64,000 bases of DNA from JAJAZB01 sp965249815 (GTDB lineage Bacteria > Bacteroidota > Bacteroidia > Cytophagales > Spirosomataceae), in contig CBDFMV010000002.1 in NCBI GenBank assembly GCA_965249815.1, positions 124,001-188,000 on the forward strand, in the 5' to 3' direction. Positions 18,066 through 28,300 of this stretch are shown one piece after another; within the stretch, counting starts at the first letter, position 1, and every line of letters begins with the position of its first letter. The notes under the pieces are model-generated. The model saw only the letters and a list, made by a program, of their open reading frames with translations, searched no databases and was not told the DNA's origin. Both the position numbers and the translations under genes were made by a program.

Positions 18066-18112
18066 GCGCCCCGTCTGGCAGATTTCGGGGGGATGCGTCA
18101 TCACCAACTCCG

Positions 18113-19354
18113 CTACGGTTTGGTCTGGCGCTTCTCTTTGCTCAGAATTTCGCCCAATCGCCCACGAGTCATTTCTACCGTTATCCTTGTAGATTGTTCC
18201 AAATCCTTTTGCGGGGCAAGTGTCGGGTGATCTGCATCATCGATTGGCGGGAGAAATTTTCCTTTCAAACCCGCCTCGTATAAAATTTTCATAGGGCCAG
18301 GTTCAAATATTAACTCGTTGGGGATGAGCTTGGCGAGCGAATCGGGCATGAAGTAGAAATGAAGGGAAATTTTATCCTGCGCCCCTGGAGGTGAGGTGTC
18401 GATTGGCGGATGAACTGCGCCCAAAGCCTCGGCGGTTCCCTCGCCAGACTGGTGGCGGGTGGCCACGTCACTCTGCTGATGAAGTTCGGCAATGCGTTTG
18501 GCCAGCGTCAGGTTCATCTCGCGAATGCCTAATTTCAGCGCGTCGAGCGACCGCAGGAGCGAGGAGAGAATCCTGGGCTTCTTCGCTGAACTTTCGGTTC
18601 CCGGCCAGAACGCCTTTGGCTCGTTCATTTCGGGTGGGTGGTTAATGATGATATCCACCGAGTGGAACGTTGTGTCCTTGAAAACCCGATCCAAAGCTTC
18701 TTCGACCGGAACGTTAGCCCGTAAACCGCCATCCACGTAATAATTCTTCGGGGTAGTTTCGGTATTGAACAAGGTCATGAATACGGGTTCGTTGGCGGAA
18801 GCCCATATCCAGTTGCGCATCGTTTCGGGTTGGAAGTGAAGCGCCCGGGCGGACTTAAATTCGACCTCCAACGTGCGTAGGTTCGTGACCGCCACGATGA
18901 AATCCAGATCAGGGCTGTTCGCCAGTTGGGTAAGAGCGCTGTTGGGCAAAAATCGTCTGACCAACCGCCGGAGTGGTTTGGTTTCACCGAGCGTTGGCTT
19001 GCGAAGCAGGAAGCGGAAAAAGGCGTTCCCGAGGCGCGGTTGGCCGTTTGCCTTGAACGGGTTTACGTTAAAAATTGAATCTTGTGTCACCGACGTGTAC
19101 GCTTCGTGCAGGCTGTCAAACTCACGTAACAGGATAAACGGGGCCATCAGCGCGCCCGTACTGGTGCCCACTACCTGCGAGTAAGGACCCTGGATGGAAT
19201 CGAGCCGCCGAATTAGCCCCACGCCCCACGCCCCAAGTGCGCCCCCGCCCGAAACGACGAGCATTCGCTTCGGGGTTGTGGTTTTGAGTGAATCTGCCGC
19301 GTAACCCGAACTCCACGGCAACATGAACAGCAGCAATACATGGAAAGTTTTCAT
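18113..19354 (-). CDS. Patatin-like phospholipase, secreted
   Basis: A protein of 413 residues with signal peptide MKTFHVLLLFMLPWSSGYAAD; upstream in-frame codons to 19423 are unlikely to be used. The patatin catalytic parts are all present: oxyanion loop SGGGALGAWGVG (about residues 34-45), nucleophile elbow GTSTGAL (Ser about 67), and the dyad Asp in YVDGG. These enzymes cleave acyl esters of phospholipids or other lipids with a Ser-Asp dyad. The signal places it in the periplasm or outer membrane. The C-terminal third beyond about residue 270 (coiled DALKLGIREMNLTLAKRIAEL) is not typical of the catalytic domain and may bind membrane. It is transcribed away from the nitrilase gene, 186 bp downstream of it on the same strand. 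Confidence 0.87.
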   Translation of the reverse strand: MKTFHVLLLFMLPWSSGYAADSLKTTTPKRMLVVSGGGALGAWGVGLIRRLDSIQGPYSQVVGTSTGALMAPFILLREFDSLHEAYTSVTQDSIFNVNPFKANGQPRLGNAFFRFLLRKPTLGETKPLRRLVRRFLPNSALTQLANSPDLDFIVAVTNLRTLEVEFKSARALHFQPETMRNWIWASANEPVFMTLFNTETTPKNYYVDGGLRANVPVEEALDRVFKDTTFHSVDIIINHPPEMNEPKAFWPGTESSAKKPRILSSLLRSLDALKLGIREMNLTLAKRIAELHQQSDVATRHQSGEGTAEALGAVHPPIDTSPPGAQDKISLHFYFMPDSLAKLIPNELIFEPGPMKILYEAGLKGKFLPPIDDADHPTLAPQKDLEQSTRITVEMTRGRLGEILSKEKRQTKP

Positions 19355-19442
19355 GGTTGAAAATCGCCGATGACGGTCCGTTTCTTTACGGAGGGCCCCT
19401 TCGGCACCGACAAAAGTCATCAACCCGCCCCCTGATTACAAC

Positions 19443-19477
19443 GGGGAAAACACCCTTTTGTAAGCGGTGTTTTCCCC
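19443..19477. terminator. Perfect hairpin between nitrilase and patatin genes
   Basis: Arms GGGGAAAACACC (19443-19454) and GGTGTTTTCCCC (19466-19477), 11-nt loop. There is no strong T run after the stem, so a role as terminator of the minus-strand nitrilase transcript is likely but not certain. Confidence 0.45.
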
Positions 19478-19540
19478 ACCGCCTATCAGAACATCCGACG
19501 CGACGCGTACACGTCGCTGACGACTACGACGTTTCGACTG

Positions 19541-20464
19541 TTACACCTTCCGCAACGGCGGTTGGCCGCTCACGTCGAGCCGGAACACGTCGGGCCGGGC
19601 GTAGTGGCCCACGGGGTCGAAGTCGAGCTTGCTTTTCACGAGCGTTTCAAAATTCAGTTCGGCGGTCAGCAGGCCTTCTTCGTCGTAGAGCGGCCCGGCC
19701 AGAATTTCCCCGAAGGGCGAAAGAATCACGCTGCCGCCCCGGCTCATCACCTCGGGTTCGTCAGTCAGGAACTGTTGAAACCGTTCGGGGTAATCCGATT
19801 TTCGGACGAACTGGTTGCTGGCCAGCACGAAGCAGCGGCCTTCGAGTGCCACGTGCTGCATGGTGCTTTGCCAGGCATCGCGGGCGTCGGCGGTAGGCGC
19901 GAGGTAGATTTCCATGCCTTGCTGGTAGAGCGCGGCGCGGGCCAGGGGCATGTAGTTTTCCCAGCAAATCAGCCCGCCAATTTTTCCAACTTCCGTGTCG
20001 AAACTGAGCAGGCCGCTGCCGTCGCCTTCGCCCCAGACGAACCGCTCCAGGCCCGTGGGTTTCAGCTTGCGGTGGCTGCCGAGGAATTGGCCGTCTTTTC
20101 CAAAATAAAAAATCGAACAGTACAGCGTGCCACCGCTGCGCTCGGTCACGCCGAGGGCCACGAACATTCCCGCTTTTCGGGCCGCTTCGCCGACACGGGC
20201 GACGTGGGGCGAATCGACCTCCACGCTGTTGGTCCAGTACTGTAGCCAGAGGTCGCGGCCCCGCTCGGTGCGGCGCCCCACGACGGCGTCGAAGGTCAGG
20301 CCACGCGGGTAGCCGGGAAGGAAGGATTCGGGAAACAGCAGCACCTGACAGCCCTGCGCAGCGGCTTTTTCAATCCATTCGAGGACCAAATCGACGCACC
20401 GCGCCGCGTCGAAAAACGCGGGCGTGGCCTGCACGACGCCAGCTTTTACGGTTTTGAAAGGCAT
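19541..20464 (-). CDS. Nitrilase/carbon-nitrogen hydrolase
   Basis: A cytosolic hydrolase of 307 residues. The nitrilase triad is complete: Glu46 in LLFPESFLPGYPRG, Lys133 in HRKLKPTGLER and Cys167 in GGLICWENYMPLAR. The motifs ESFLPGYPRG and CWENYMPLAR are typical of true nitrilases (nitrile to carboxylic acid plus ammonia) rather than amidases or N-carbamoylases. The substrate, aliphatic or aryl nitrile, cannot be told. The start MPFKTVKAGVVQ fits the family. The gene is downstream of purA on the same strand with an 82-bp gap that holds a 33-bp palindrome. Confidence 0.85.
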   Translation of the reverse strand: MPFKTVKAGVVQATPAFFDAARCVDLVLEWIEKAAAQGCQVLLFPESFLPGYPRGLTFDAVVGRRTERGRDLWLQYWTNSVEVDSPHVARVGEAARKAGMFVALGVTERSGGTLYCSIFYFGKDGQFLGSHRKLKPTGLERFVWGEGDGSGLLSFDTEVGKIGGLICWENYMPLARAALYQQGMEIYLAPTADARDAWQSTMQHVALEGRCFVLASNQFVRKSDYPERFQQFLTDEPEVMSRGGSVILSPFGEILAGPLYDEEGLLTAELNFETLVKSKLDFDPVGHYARPDVFRLDVSGQPPLRKV

Positions 20465-20487
20465 GGCTTGTATCCGGGAAAGTGGCC

Positions 20488-20520
20488 AGGTTTGACAACT
20501 TTTGAAAAGTTGTCAAACCT
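20488..20520. repeat. 33-bp palindrome (16-nt arms, 1-nt centre)
   Basis: Arms AGGTTTGACAACTTTT and AAAAGTTGTCAAACCT around a single G. It lies between purA and the nitrilase gene. The arm length and centre are the same as in the two palindromes inside histidine kinase genes at 23313-23345 and 33504-33536. It could act as a transcript-end hairpin. Confidence 0.8.
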
Positions 20521-20546
20521 CCGTGCCTGTCCGCATACGGATTACG

Positions 20547-21830
20547 TCACACCGCCTGCGCCTCCCGGTGAATAATCGCCTCGCGATCCGGCCCGGTGGA
20601 AATAAAGCGAATCGGTAAGCCGAGGCGTTCTTCCAGAAAATCAATGTACTGGGCCAGCGGCGCGGGGAGTTCGTCGTAGCTGTGCAGGCCCGAAAGGTTA
20701 GTTTTCCAACCCTTGAACCGCTTGTAAATTGGTTCAACGGGGGCGTCGCAGAGATCGTAGGGGAGTTGCTCGGTTTCGGAGCCGTCGGGCAGGCGGTAGG
20801 CCGTGCAGACCTTGATTTCGTCGAAGTCGTTGAGCACGTCCACCTTCATCATCACGAGTTGGCTCACGCCGTTGAGCAAAATGGCGTACTTCAACGCGGG
20901 CAAATCGAGCCAGCCGCAGCGGCGCGGGCGGCCCGTGGTGGAGCCAAACTCACGCCCGGCCTGCCGGATGCGCTCGCCCACGTCGTCGTGGAGTTCGGTC
21001 GGAAACGGCCCGCTGCCCACGCGGGTGCAGTAGGCTTTGAAAATGCCAAACACCTCGCCGATGCTGCGCGGGGCAATGCCCAGGCCCGTGCAGGCTCCGG
21101 CGGCCATCGTGGTGCTGGAGGTGACGAAGGGGTACGAACCAAAATCCACGTCGAGCAACGACCCCTGCGCGCCTTCGGCCAGGATGGTTTTGCCCGCCGA
21201 AATGGCATCGTTGACCACGTACTCCGAATCGACGAGCGTGAACGTTTTCAGGAATTCAACGCCCTCGAAAAAGTCGGCCTCGGCCTGGGTGAGGTCGTAG
21301 TTGAATTGGTAAAAACCCAGAATCTGTTCGTGCGCGGCCACGAGTTTTCGGTATTTCGCGCTGAAATCCGGCGCGAGTACGTCGCCCACGCGCAGGCCCT
21401 GCCGGGAAACCTTGTCGGTGTAGGTGGGGCCGATGCCCTTGAGGGTGGAGCCTATTTTTTCGGCCCCTTTGGCCTGTTCGTAGGCGGCGTCGAGGAGGCG
21501 GTGGGTGGGCAGGATGAGCGCGGCCTTTTTGGAGATGACCAGATTCTGCCGCAAATCGCCGCCGAAACGGGCGAGACCCTCAATTTCTTTTCGGAAAATA
21601 ATCGGGTCGAGCACGACGCCGTTGCCGATGATGTTGAGCACGTCGGCGCGGAAAATGCCCGAAGGGATTTGGTGCAGCACCACTTTCTGCCCGTCGAATT
21701 CGAGCGTGTGGCCCGCGTTGGGGCCGCCCTGGAACCGCGCCACCACCTGGTAATCCGGGGCGAGCACGTCCACGATTTTGCCTTTGCCTTCGTCGCCCCA
21801 CTGGAGGCCGAGGAGTACGTCAACGGTCAT
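20547..21830 (-). CDS. purA: Adenylosuccinate synthetase
   Basis: A protein of 427 residues, normal for the family. It joins IMP and aspartate with GTP hydrolysis to give adenylosuccinate, the first committed step to AMP. Key blocks are present: GLQWGDEGKGKIVD (P-loop, with catalytic Asp and Lys), QGGPNAGHT (catalytic His), GPTYTDK, GAQGSLLDVDFGSYPFVTSS, GVGS-like RVGSGPFPTEL, STTGRPRRCGWLDL and the Mg2+ ligands. The start MTVDVLLGLQWGDEG is unambiguous. Downstream are the palindrome at 20488 and the nitrilase gene; upstream an octamer repeat and the Uma2 gene. Confidence 0.97.
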   Translation of the reverse strand: MTVDVLLGLQWGDEGKGKIVDVLAPDYQVVARFQGGPNAGHTLEFDGQKVVLHQIPSGIFRADVLNIIGNGVVLDPIIFRKEIEGLARFGGDLRQNLVISKKAALILPTHRLLDAAYEQAKGAEKIGSTLKGIGPTYTDKVSRQGLRVGDVLAPDFSAKYRKLVAAHEQILGFYQFNYDLTQAEADFFEGVEFLKTFTLVDSEYVVNDAISAGKTILAEGAQGSLLDVDFGSYPFVTSSTTMAAGACTGLGIAPRSIGEVFGIFKAYCTRVGSGPFPTELHDDVGERIRQAGREFGSTTGRPRRCGWLDLPALKYAILLNGVSQLVMMKVDVLNDFDEIKVCTAYRLPDGSETEQLPYDLCDAPVEPIYKRFKGWKTNLSGLHSYDELPAPLAQYIDFLEERLGLPIRFISTGPDREAIIHREAQAV

Positions 21831-21837
21831 TCTTAAA

Positions 21838-21876
21838 AGAGTGAATGAGTGAATGAGTGAATGAGTGAATTCATTC
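21838..21876. repeat. Octamer tandem repeat upstream of purA
   Basis: Four tandem copies of an 8-bp unit GTGAATGA, ending in GAATTCATTC, lie directly before the purA start codon (minus strand). The unit resembles the octamers that make up the inverted repeat at 46713-46806. Confidence 0.8.
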
Positions 21877-21905
21877 GGCTGGCATTCAATCGGTTCGTTG
21901 GAAAA

Positions 21906-22469
21906 TTAAGATTCAAAAATGGTTTCGGCCTGCACCTCGAAGCCAGGCAGCACGACCGAGCGCACGGGGCCGGTTGAGAGGGCGTAATTGTCGAGGCGGT
22001 AGCGGTTGTTTTCGAGCACGAACACCTCGATGGCCCGGTTGGCGGGGTCGAGCAGCCAGTATTCGCGCACGCCGTGGGCTTCGTAGAGGTCTTTTTTGAT
22101 CACCGAATCGCGCACCACCGACGAAGGCGAAATGATTTCAACGACGAGGTCAGGGGCACCATAGATGTAGCTCTGAATTATGCCCGCTCGTTCAGTGCTC
22201 ACGAACAACAGGTCTGGCTGCAAAACGACGGATTCGAGATTGCCCAAAATCACATCGAGCGGAGCCGAAAAAACTTCACCCTGTTTTTTTTCAAGGACGA
22301 AAGAATGAAGGGCGTACTGAAGGCGGGCTGATGCGCGCTGATGAGAAACGGTGGGCATGGGCAAGTCGTATAACTCGTTGTTAATCAACTCCACGCGCGA
22401 TTCGGGCGGGAGTTCATCGAGCATCCGGGCGTGCGTCCAAATGCCTTCCTGGGTCAGTGCGGGCGTCAT
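21906..22469 (-). CDS. Uma2 family (DUF820) PD-(D/E)XK-like protein
   Basis: A protein of 187 residues with the DUF820 core: ELPPESRVELINNELYDL (conserved Glu), HQRASARLQYAL, VLQPDLLFVS (PD motif), GAPDLVVEIISPSS (the second PD..xE.xSPS motif) and KKDLYEAHGVREYWLLDP (Lys and Tyr). This fits the restriction-endonuclease-like Uma2 family, abundant in cyanobacteria and Cytophagales, whose biological role is still unclear. The catalytic-type residues are intact. It stands between fur and purA on the same strand and may be cotranscribed with fur, whose stop codon lies 10 bp before its start. Confidence 0.88.
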   Translation of the reverse strand: MTPALTQEGIWTHARMLDELPPESRVELINNELYDLPMPTVSHQRASARLQYALHSFVLEKKQGEVFSAPLDVILGNLESVVLQPDLLFVSTERAGIIQSYIYGAPDLVVEIISPSSVVRDSVIKKDLYEAHGVREYWLLDPANRAIEVFVLENNRYRLDNYALSTGPVRSVVLPGFEVQAETIFES

Positions 22470-22479
22470 GGCTGGGGCG

Positions 22480-22956
22480 TTAAGCTTGCAGGGCTACTTC
22501 TTTGTTTTCGCAGTGCGCTTTGTTGCAGGAACCGTAAAAAATCAGGCTGTGGTGCAACACGTTGAATTGCAGCGTTTCGCCCACCATGCTCTGGATGTTC
22601 TGCACGCGGGGGTCGCAGAATTCGGTCACTTTGTGGCAATCGGTGCAGATCAGGTGGTCGTGCTGGCGGCGGCCGTACGCCTTCTCGTACTGGGCCAGGT
22701 TGCGGCCAAACTGGTGGCGGGTCACCAGGTCGCACTCCACGAGCACGTCGAGCGTGTTGTACACGGTGGCGCGGCTCACCTGGTACTTTTTGTTCTTCAT
22801 CGAGATGTAGAGTTCTTCCACATCGAAATGGTCGTCGCGGCTGTAGATTTCCTCCAGAATGGCGAAGCGCTCGGGGGTTTTGCGCAGCCCTTTGTTTTCG
22901 AGGTAGGCCGTGAAAATCTGCCGGACGGTCTCAAAATTGGTTTGGTTCAGCGGCAT
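22480..22956 (-). CDS. fur: Fur family transcriptional regulator
   Basis: A protein of 158 residues from MPLNQTNFETVRQ; the frame is open to 22977 and that ATG is also possible. The winged helix (LRKTPERFAILEEIYSRDDHFDVEELY...VSRATVYNTLDVLVECDLVTR) and dimerisation/metal domain (HDHLICTDCHKVTEFCDPRV, CNKAHCENKE) are visible, with the CxxC pair for structural zinc and His ligands for the regulatory metal. Fur proteins repress iron or zinc uptake or peroxide genes when metal-loaded. Which metal it senses is not evident. Its start is close upstream of the Uma2 gene in the same direction. Confidence 0.9.
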   Translation of the reverse strand: MPLNQTNFETVRQIFTAYLENKGLRKTPERFAILEEIYSRDDHFDVEELYISMKNKKYQVSRATVYNTLDVLVECDLVTRHQFGRNLAQYEKAYGRRQHDHLICTDCHKVTEFCDPRVQNIQSMVGETLQFNVLHHSLIFYGSCNKAHCENKEVALQA

Positions 22957-23035
22957 GGCGTCAGCATCAAGCTGCAAAGGTAAGCGAGTTTCGGGGGGAA
23001 ACGGGCGAAAACGGGCCGAAAAGCAGTGCGACCAC

Positions 23036-25291
23036 TCAGGCCGGAAGCCGCACGGTAAATTCGGTTCCCTGGCCCTGGGTACTCGCCACGCTGATGGTAC
23101 CGCCGTGGCCTTTCGTCACAATGTCGTAGCTCAGGCTTAGGCCCAGGCCCGTGCCGCTGCCGGTGGGTTTGGTCGTGAAAAAAGGCTGAAAGATTTTCTC
23201 CCGTACGCTTTCGGGCATCCCCGTGCCGTTGTCGCTGACGGTGATGACCACCTGCCCGTTCACCCGCGCCGTGCTGACGCTGACGGTGGGTTGGTACGGG
23301 GCCAAACCGGCCAAACCGGTTAGGTCTTGAAGACCTAACCGGTTTTGATTATTTTGCTTCTCGGCCACGGCGTAAAAAGCGTTGTTGAACAAATTGAGCA
23401 ACACGCGACCCAACTCCTGCGGAGCCACCTGAACCTTCCCCAGTTTTGGGTCGAAGTCGGTTTTCAACTCGGCGTTAAACTCCTTGTTTTTGGCCCGCAG
23501 CCCGTGGTAAGCCAGGCGCAGGTACTCGTCGGTAAGGGCGTTGAGGTTGGTGGGTTCTTTCTGGCCGCCGTCGGTGCGGGAATGTTCGAGCATGCCGCGC
23601 ACGATGGCCGACGCCCGCTGGCCGTGGTAGGTGATTTTCTGGAGGTTTTGCGTCAGGTCATCGGCAATCGCCAGCACCTCGTCGGTGCGCCCGGCGGCGA
23701 CTTCTTCTTTCAACTCGCCGATGAGTTCGGTGCTCACGTCCGAGAAGTTGTTGACGAAATTCAGCGGGTTCTGAATTTCGTGGGCAATGCCCGCCGTCAG
23801 TTCGCCCAAACTTGCCATTTTCTCACTCTGAATGAGTTGAGCCTGGGTCGCTCTGAGTTGGGTCAGCGTGTTTTGAATTTCTTCCTTCTGAAATTCCAGC
23901 AGGGCGTTGTCGCGCTGCTTGGTGCGGTAACCCAGGAAGGTCAGCACCATGAGCGCCACGGCCAGCACCAGCCCCGCACCCAACGCCCACTGCCGCGAGC
24001 GGGCACCCGCCTCGGAGGCTTGCTGTTCGGCCTGGGCGATTTCCTGTTTTTTACCGAACTCAAAATTCATGTTCTGTTCGGTGGTTTTGCGGATGCTTTC
24101 CTTGCTGCGAACGGAGTCGGTGATTTCGGCGGAGGTTTTAAAGGCCAGCAGGGCTTTTTTAAAGTCGCCCGTTTTTTCGTAGCAAAGCGCCAGGTCGGCG
24201 TAAGCGGCACTAATCTGCTCGTCGTACATGTCGGCCCTGTCGAGGGCGCGAAACGCCCGCTCCAGGTACGGCAGGGCGGCGGCGTACTTTCCCTGCACCT
24301 TGAAGATGGACCCCATCGTGGAATACACCTGAAAAATGTTCAGCGGCTGGTGCGACGAATCGGCAATCACCATCGCCCGCTTGTTCATGGCCTCGGCCCG
24401 GAAGTATTGTTTCTGCGTCGCCAGCGCCCACGCGGCTTTTGACAAACTGGCCGACTGGATGCCGGGGTCGCCGGTTTGCTCGGCCAACACCGCCGCCTGA
24501 ATGGCGTATTGGTACGATTTGGCGTATTTCCGCTCCAGGTCGTAAACCGAAGCAAGGTTGGAGTAGGCGTATAATTCTACGTTGCGGACGCCCGCCCGCT
24601 TGGCCATCCGGATGGCGTCGAGCAGGGCGCGCTCGGCCCGCACGGTGTCGCCGACGGTTTTGTAGGTCATGCCCATGTTGGTGAGCGCGTAGGCCTGCGA
24701 CGAGGGGTCGTTTTTTTCCTCGGCCAGCGTCAGCCCTTTCTGAAAATACGCCAGGGCCTGTTGGTAATTGGACTGCATCTGGTACGAAATCGCCAGGTTC
24801 TGGTACGAAGTGCCGAGCAGGTCGAGGTCGTTGGCCTGCCGGGCGAGGCGAATGGCTTTTTCGTAAAAAACCGTGGCACTGTCGTACTGGCTCAGCATGC
24901 CGTGCAGCATGCCGTAACTTGAGTAGAGGAGGCCAAAGTCAGCGGAGTCGGGTTGGGCCGAAAACAGCGCTTCGGCCCGCCGCAGGTTTTTGCGGGCTTC
25001 GGCAAAATTTCCCTTGAAGCAATACGCCGTGACCAGTTTCAGCCGCGCTCTGGCTTCGCCGACGGGGTAGGCGATTTTTCGGGAAAAGGCCACCGTCCGT
25101 TCGCCGAGCGCGAGGGCCGAGTCGAGGTTAACCTGCGCCAGCAGCCCTGCTTTCCGCACGTTGAGGTTCACGCGCGCCGTGTCGGTGGTGGCCTTGCTCA
25201 ACAGGCGGTTCAACGCGTCGAGTTTGGCGTTTTGCGCCGGGGCGGGCCGCGCCCCGGCAATCAAAAGCAGCAACAGGGCCGTCGTTCGCAT
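23036..25291 (-). CDS. TPR-containing sensor histidine kinase (orphan)
   Basis: A protein of 751 residues from MRTTALLLLLIAGARPAPAQ (signal peptide); the frame is open to 25390 but the extension is not signal-like. Residues about 25-390 are tetratricopeptide repeats (LLYSSYGMLHGMLSQYDSA, LGTSYQNLAISYQMQSNY, AYALTNMGMTYKTVGD), presumably periplasmic. A membrane helix at about 434-455 and a short coiled coil lead to the HisKA domain with phospho-acceptor His504 (LTAGIAHEIQNPLNFVNNF), then HATPase_c with DNGTGMPESVREKIFQPFFT and GTGLGLSLSYDI. No response regulator gene is nearby. The region QNRLGLQDLTGLAGLAPY in the ATPase domain is encoded by a 33-bp palindrome. It is paralogous to the kinases at 30789 and 33227. 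Confidence 0.9.
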   Translation of the reverse strand: MRTTALLLLLIAGARPAPAQNAKLDALNRLLSKATTDTARVNLNVRKAGLLAQVNLDSALALGERTVAFSRKIAYPVGEARARLKLVTAYCFKGNFAEARKNLRRAEALFSAQPDSADFGLLYSSYGMLHGMLSQYDSATVFYEKAIRLARQANDLDLLGTSYQNLAISYQMQSNYQQALAYFQKGLTLAEEKNDPSSQAYALTNMGMTYKTVGDTVRAERALLDAIRMAKRAGVRNVELYAYSNLASVYDLERKYAKSYQYAIQAAVLAEQTGDPGIQSASLSKAAWALATQKQYFRAEAMNKRAMVIADSSHQPLNIFQVYSTMGSIFKVQGKYAAALPYLERAFRALDRADMYDEQISAAYADLALCYEKTGDFKKALLAFKTSAEITDSVRSKESIRKTTEQNMNFEFGKKQEIAQAEQQASEAGARSRQWALGAGLVLAVALMVLTFLGYRTKQRDNALLEFQKEEIQNTLTQLRATQAQLIQSEKMASLGELTAGIAHEIQNPLNFVNNFSDVSTELIGELKEEVAAGRTDEVLAIADDLTQNLQKITYHGQRASAIVRGMLEHSRTDGGQKEPTNLNALTDEYLRLAYHGLRAKNKEFNAELKTDFDPKLGKVQVAPQELGRVLLNLFNNAFYAVAEKQNNQNRLGLQDLTGLAGLAPYQPTVSVSTARVNGQVVITVSDNGTGMPESVREKIFQPFFTTKPTGSGTGLGLSLSYDIVTKGHGGTISVASTQGQGTEFTVRLPA
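23313..23345. repeat. 33-bp palindrome inside a histidine kinase gene
   Basis: Arms AAACCGGTTAGGTCTT (23313-23328) and AAGACCTAACCGGTTT (23330-23345) around one G. It is in frame and encodes roughly NRLGLQDLTGL in the minus-strand kinase, at the same place as the palindrome at 33504-33536 in the paralogue; the third paralogue lacks it. Confidence 0.85.
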
Positions 25292-25320
25292 GGGGGTAGC
25301 GGTTGGGTAAAACGGCGCAC

Positions 25321-28300
25321 TCAGTTTTCCGCCGGAGCGGGTTCGCGGCTGGCAGCCAGGGCCAGGTTTTGCCGCCGGATGCGTTGGCAAAGCGTGCGGA
25401 TGATGCTGCGAAGCACCTCGCCGCGTTCTTCCATGAGGTCGTAGAAATCCTCCTGGTCGATGCGGAACAGCCGCAGGTCGGTGAGGGCTTCAGCGGAGGC
25501 CGAGCGGGCTTCGGTGTCGAGCAGAGCCAGTTCGCCGAAAAAATCGCCCTTGCCAAACTGGGCCAGGTCGCGTTTTTGGTTGAAAATCCGCACCTCGCCG
25601 GTGTAGATGATAAACATGCAGGTGCCGAGGTCACCGGCGTTGAAAATCGTTTGTCCCTCGTGGTAGGCCACCTCCTTCATAATGGGCGTCACACTGGTCA
25701 GCACGTTTTCGGGCGTCTGGGCGAAGAGGCTGGTGTTTTTCAGCACCAAAACCAGTTCGTGTTCAGGAATCCGGGTGGAAGCAGCAGAATGGCTCATGAG
25801 CGAAACGTCAAAGGCAGGAAATTGCGAAATGAGTTGGGCAAAAACGGCGGGCTGTTGCGCCGAAAACCACCCCAGCGCTTCCGCTGCGCTGTCGCGCAGC
25901 AGGGGCACGGGGTGGCTTAGGTAAGGCAGCCCGCGGCTGGCCGATGAGTCGGTGATCAGGCCGTGGCGCAGGGCTACGCTGACGGTCCAGTCGGAAAACA
26001 AGGCCTCGCCCTGTTCGAGAATGTAATCGGTCAGGGGTTGCTTGCTTCCAAACGGCCCCAGTTCCGCATCGACGAGGCGGGCTTTTTCCTTCCCCGGCAC
26101 GTCGTCGAGCAGGGCCTGCATGGTTTGGTAGGCCGGGCGCGGAATCAGGTTGTCGAGCATTTCGAGGGCGTTGGCCCGGCGCTCCCGCGAGGCGTGGCTC
26201 ACGCTCAGCCGCACACTGCCGATGGTTTCGGGGTCGAACAACTGCGTGAGCAGGTCGAAAAGCCGGTCGAGCAATGCCGAGAGTTCGTACTCGAGCGTGG
26301 CGGCGAGTTCGGGGTCAGGTTTGTTCAGCGCGCCGTGGAGCAGGCGTTGCGCCAGCACCAGCTCGTCGTGAATCCACCGCCGGAACAGCGGTTCGTCGGC
26401 GGGGTGGGGCGGCAGGTTGGTCAGCGCCCGGAGCGCCGCCGAGCGCACCGCGCGGTCGGGGCGCTGGGCCATCGTGAGCAGCACCTGGCGGCTTTCGTCC
26501 GTGGCAATGGCCCCACACACTTCCGCAATCCGGGCGGCCAGCAGGCGATCCGGCGCGGTTTGGGTGGTCGCGGTCTGCGCGGCGGCGGTCAGCACGGGCA
26601 TCGCCGCCGCGCCGAGTTGTTTGAGGCTGGCCACGGCGGTGCGGCCCCCCGCCTTGTCGGTGAGCAATCCCACGAGGTGGCGGGTCAGGTCGGGGTCGGG
26701 CAGGGCACCGGCGGTTTGCAGGGCCGCTTTGGCAAGCTCGTGGTCGGGGCTGTCGAGGCAGCGGTGGACGAACGGCACGAATGACATCAATTTCAACATC
26801 CGGACGATGTCGAGGGTCGCCCGCTGCTGGGCCGGGTCAGGACTCCGGCTGAGGGCCTCCAGTCCCCGGCGGGCGGCGGGGTGGGCGGGTTGCATTTCGA
26901 GGCACCCCCGAATGGCCCCCCGGCGAATGGCCAAATCGGAGTGGTGCAGCAGCGGGGCCAGGCGATCCTCGGATTCGGTGTCCACGCGCCGCCCCAGCAG
27001 CCGGGCGGCCTGTTCGCGCAGGTCCGGTTCGGAGTCGTTGAAAACCAGGTGGTACAGCGGTCCCGACGGGATGGGCAGGTGGTGCGACCCGACGGCTTCG
27101 AGCACGCGGCCACGCACGGAAGCCTCGGGTCGGTCGAGCAACGCCACGGCGTGGTCGGTGAGTACGTTGGGTTTGTGCTGTTCGAGCCAGTCGATGGCCA
27201 CGCCGACTTCCTCGGGTTTGGGGCTTTTCAACTGGGTCGTCACCAGCCCGACGGCGGTTTTAGGCAGAGCCAGTTGGTCGCCTTCCACGAAACGCCGCGC
27301 CACGGCGTCTTTCAGTTCGTCGAGGTAATGCCGGTAGGTGCGGCGCAGGAACTGAATCATGCCCACCAGCAAAATCAGCCAAATAAAAAGCACCCAGCTA
27401 CTGACGGCCGTGGCCTCGGTGGCGTAAATGAGCACCCCCGCCAAACCCAGGCCGAGGGGTTCGTAAAAACCCTTGGCCACAGTGTGGCCTTTCAGGCGTT
27501 GCGAAGGTGAAAGGGGCTGGAAAAGCACCAGAAAAACCGGGTCGAACAAGGCCCTCCGCAGTACCTCGAACACCAGGTACAGCCCGCAGAAGTAAATCAT
27601 CAGGCCCGTGCCGCCCGCGCCGAGCGCCAGCATGCCTTCCAGCCCGAGCAAGCCCGCCACCGCCGCCAGCGGCAGCACCAGCAGCGAACGCCCCACGCCG
27701 AAGCGGTCGAGCGATTGCCGCGAAAGCACCACCTTGGCCACCGTCGCCACGAGGTACGTCAGCGCCAGCACGTAGCCCACGTACCGAATCACGGTGCCCT
27801 GATCCTGAAATTTATGCTTGACGTTGATGAAGAAATTGTACTCGATCTGCGTGGCAACCGTGGCCAGCGCGCCCAGGCTCAGGCACATGTACAGCACCAG
27901 TTCGCTGCCGCCAAACAAACTCTGCACCAACCGGGGCCGCACCCGCCGCGAAGCCCGCGCCGGGCGGTGCTGCGCGTGAACCTCGTGGGCCGCCAGCGTG
28001 CGCCGCAGCGTGTAGAGCGCCGCCATGAACGCCGCGAACGCCACCAGCAGCAGAAACAGAATGTCGGTGTGAGCGTGAACGAGAGCCGCCAGGATGGCCC
28101 CCAGCGCCTTGGCGGGCATGTCGCCCGCGCTGATGACGCCAAACAGCCGCTTGCCCTGGCGGATGTCGAACACCACCGCCGACACGCCCCAGAATTCAAG
28201 GTTGGTCAACAGGTAAATGATCCGGTAGCCGGTCATGATCGTCACCGCCGCCGCTACCGAATGCCCCGCGTACACCACCACGCCCACGACACCCGTCAGG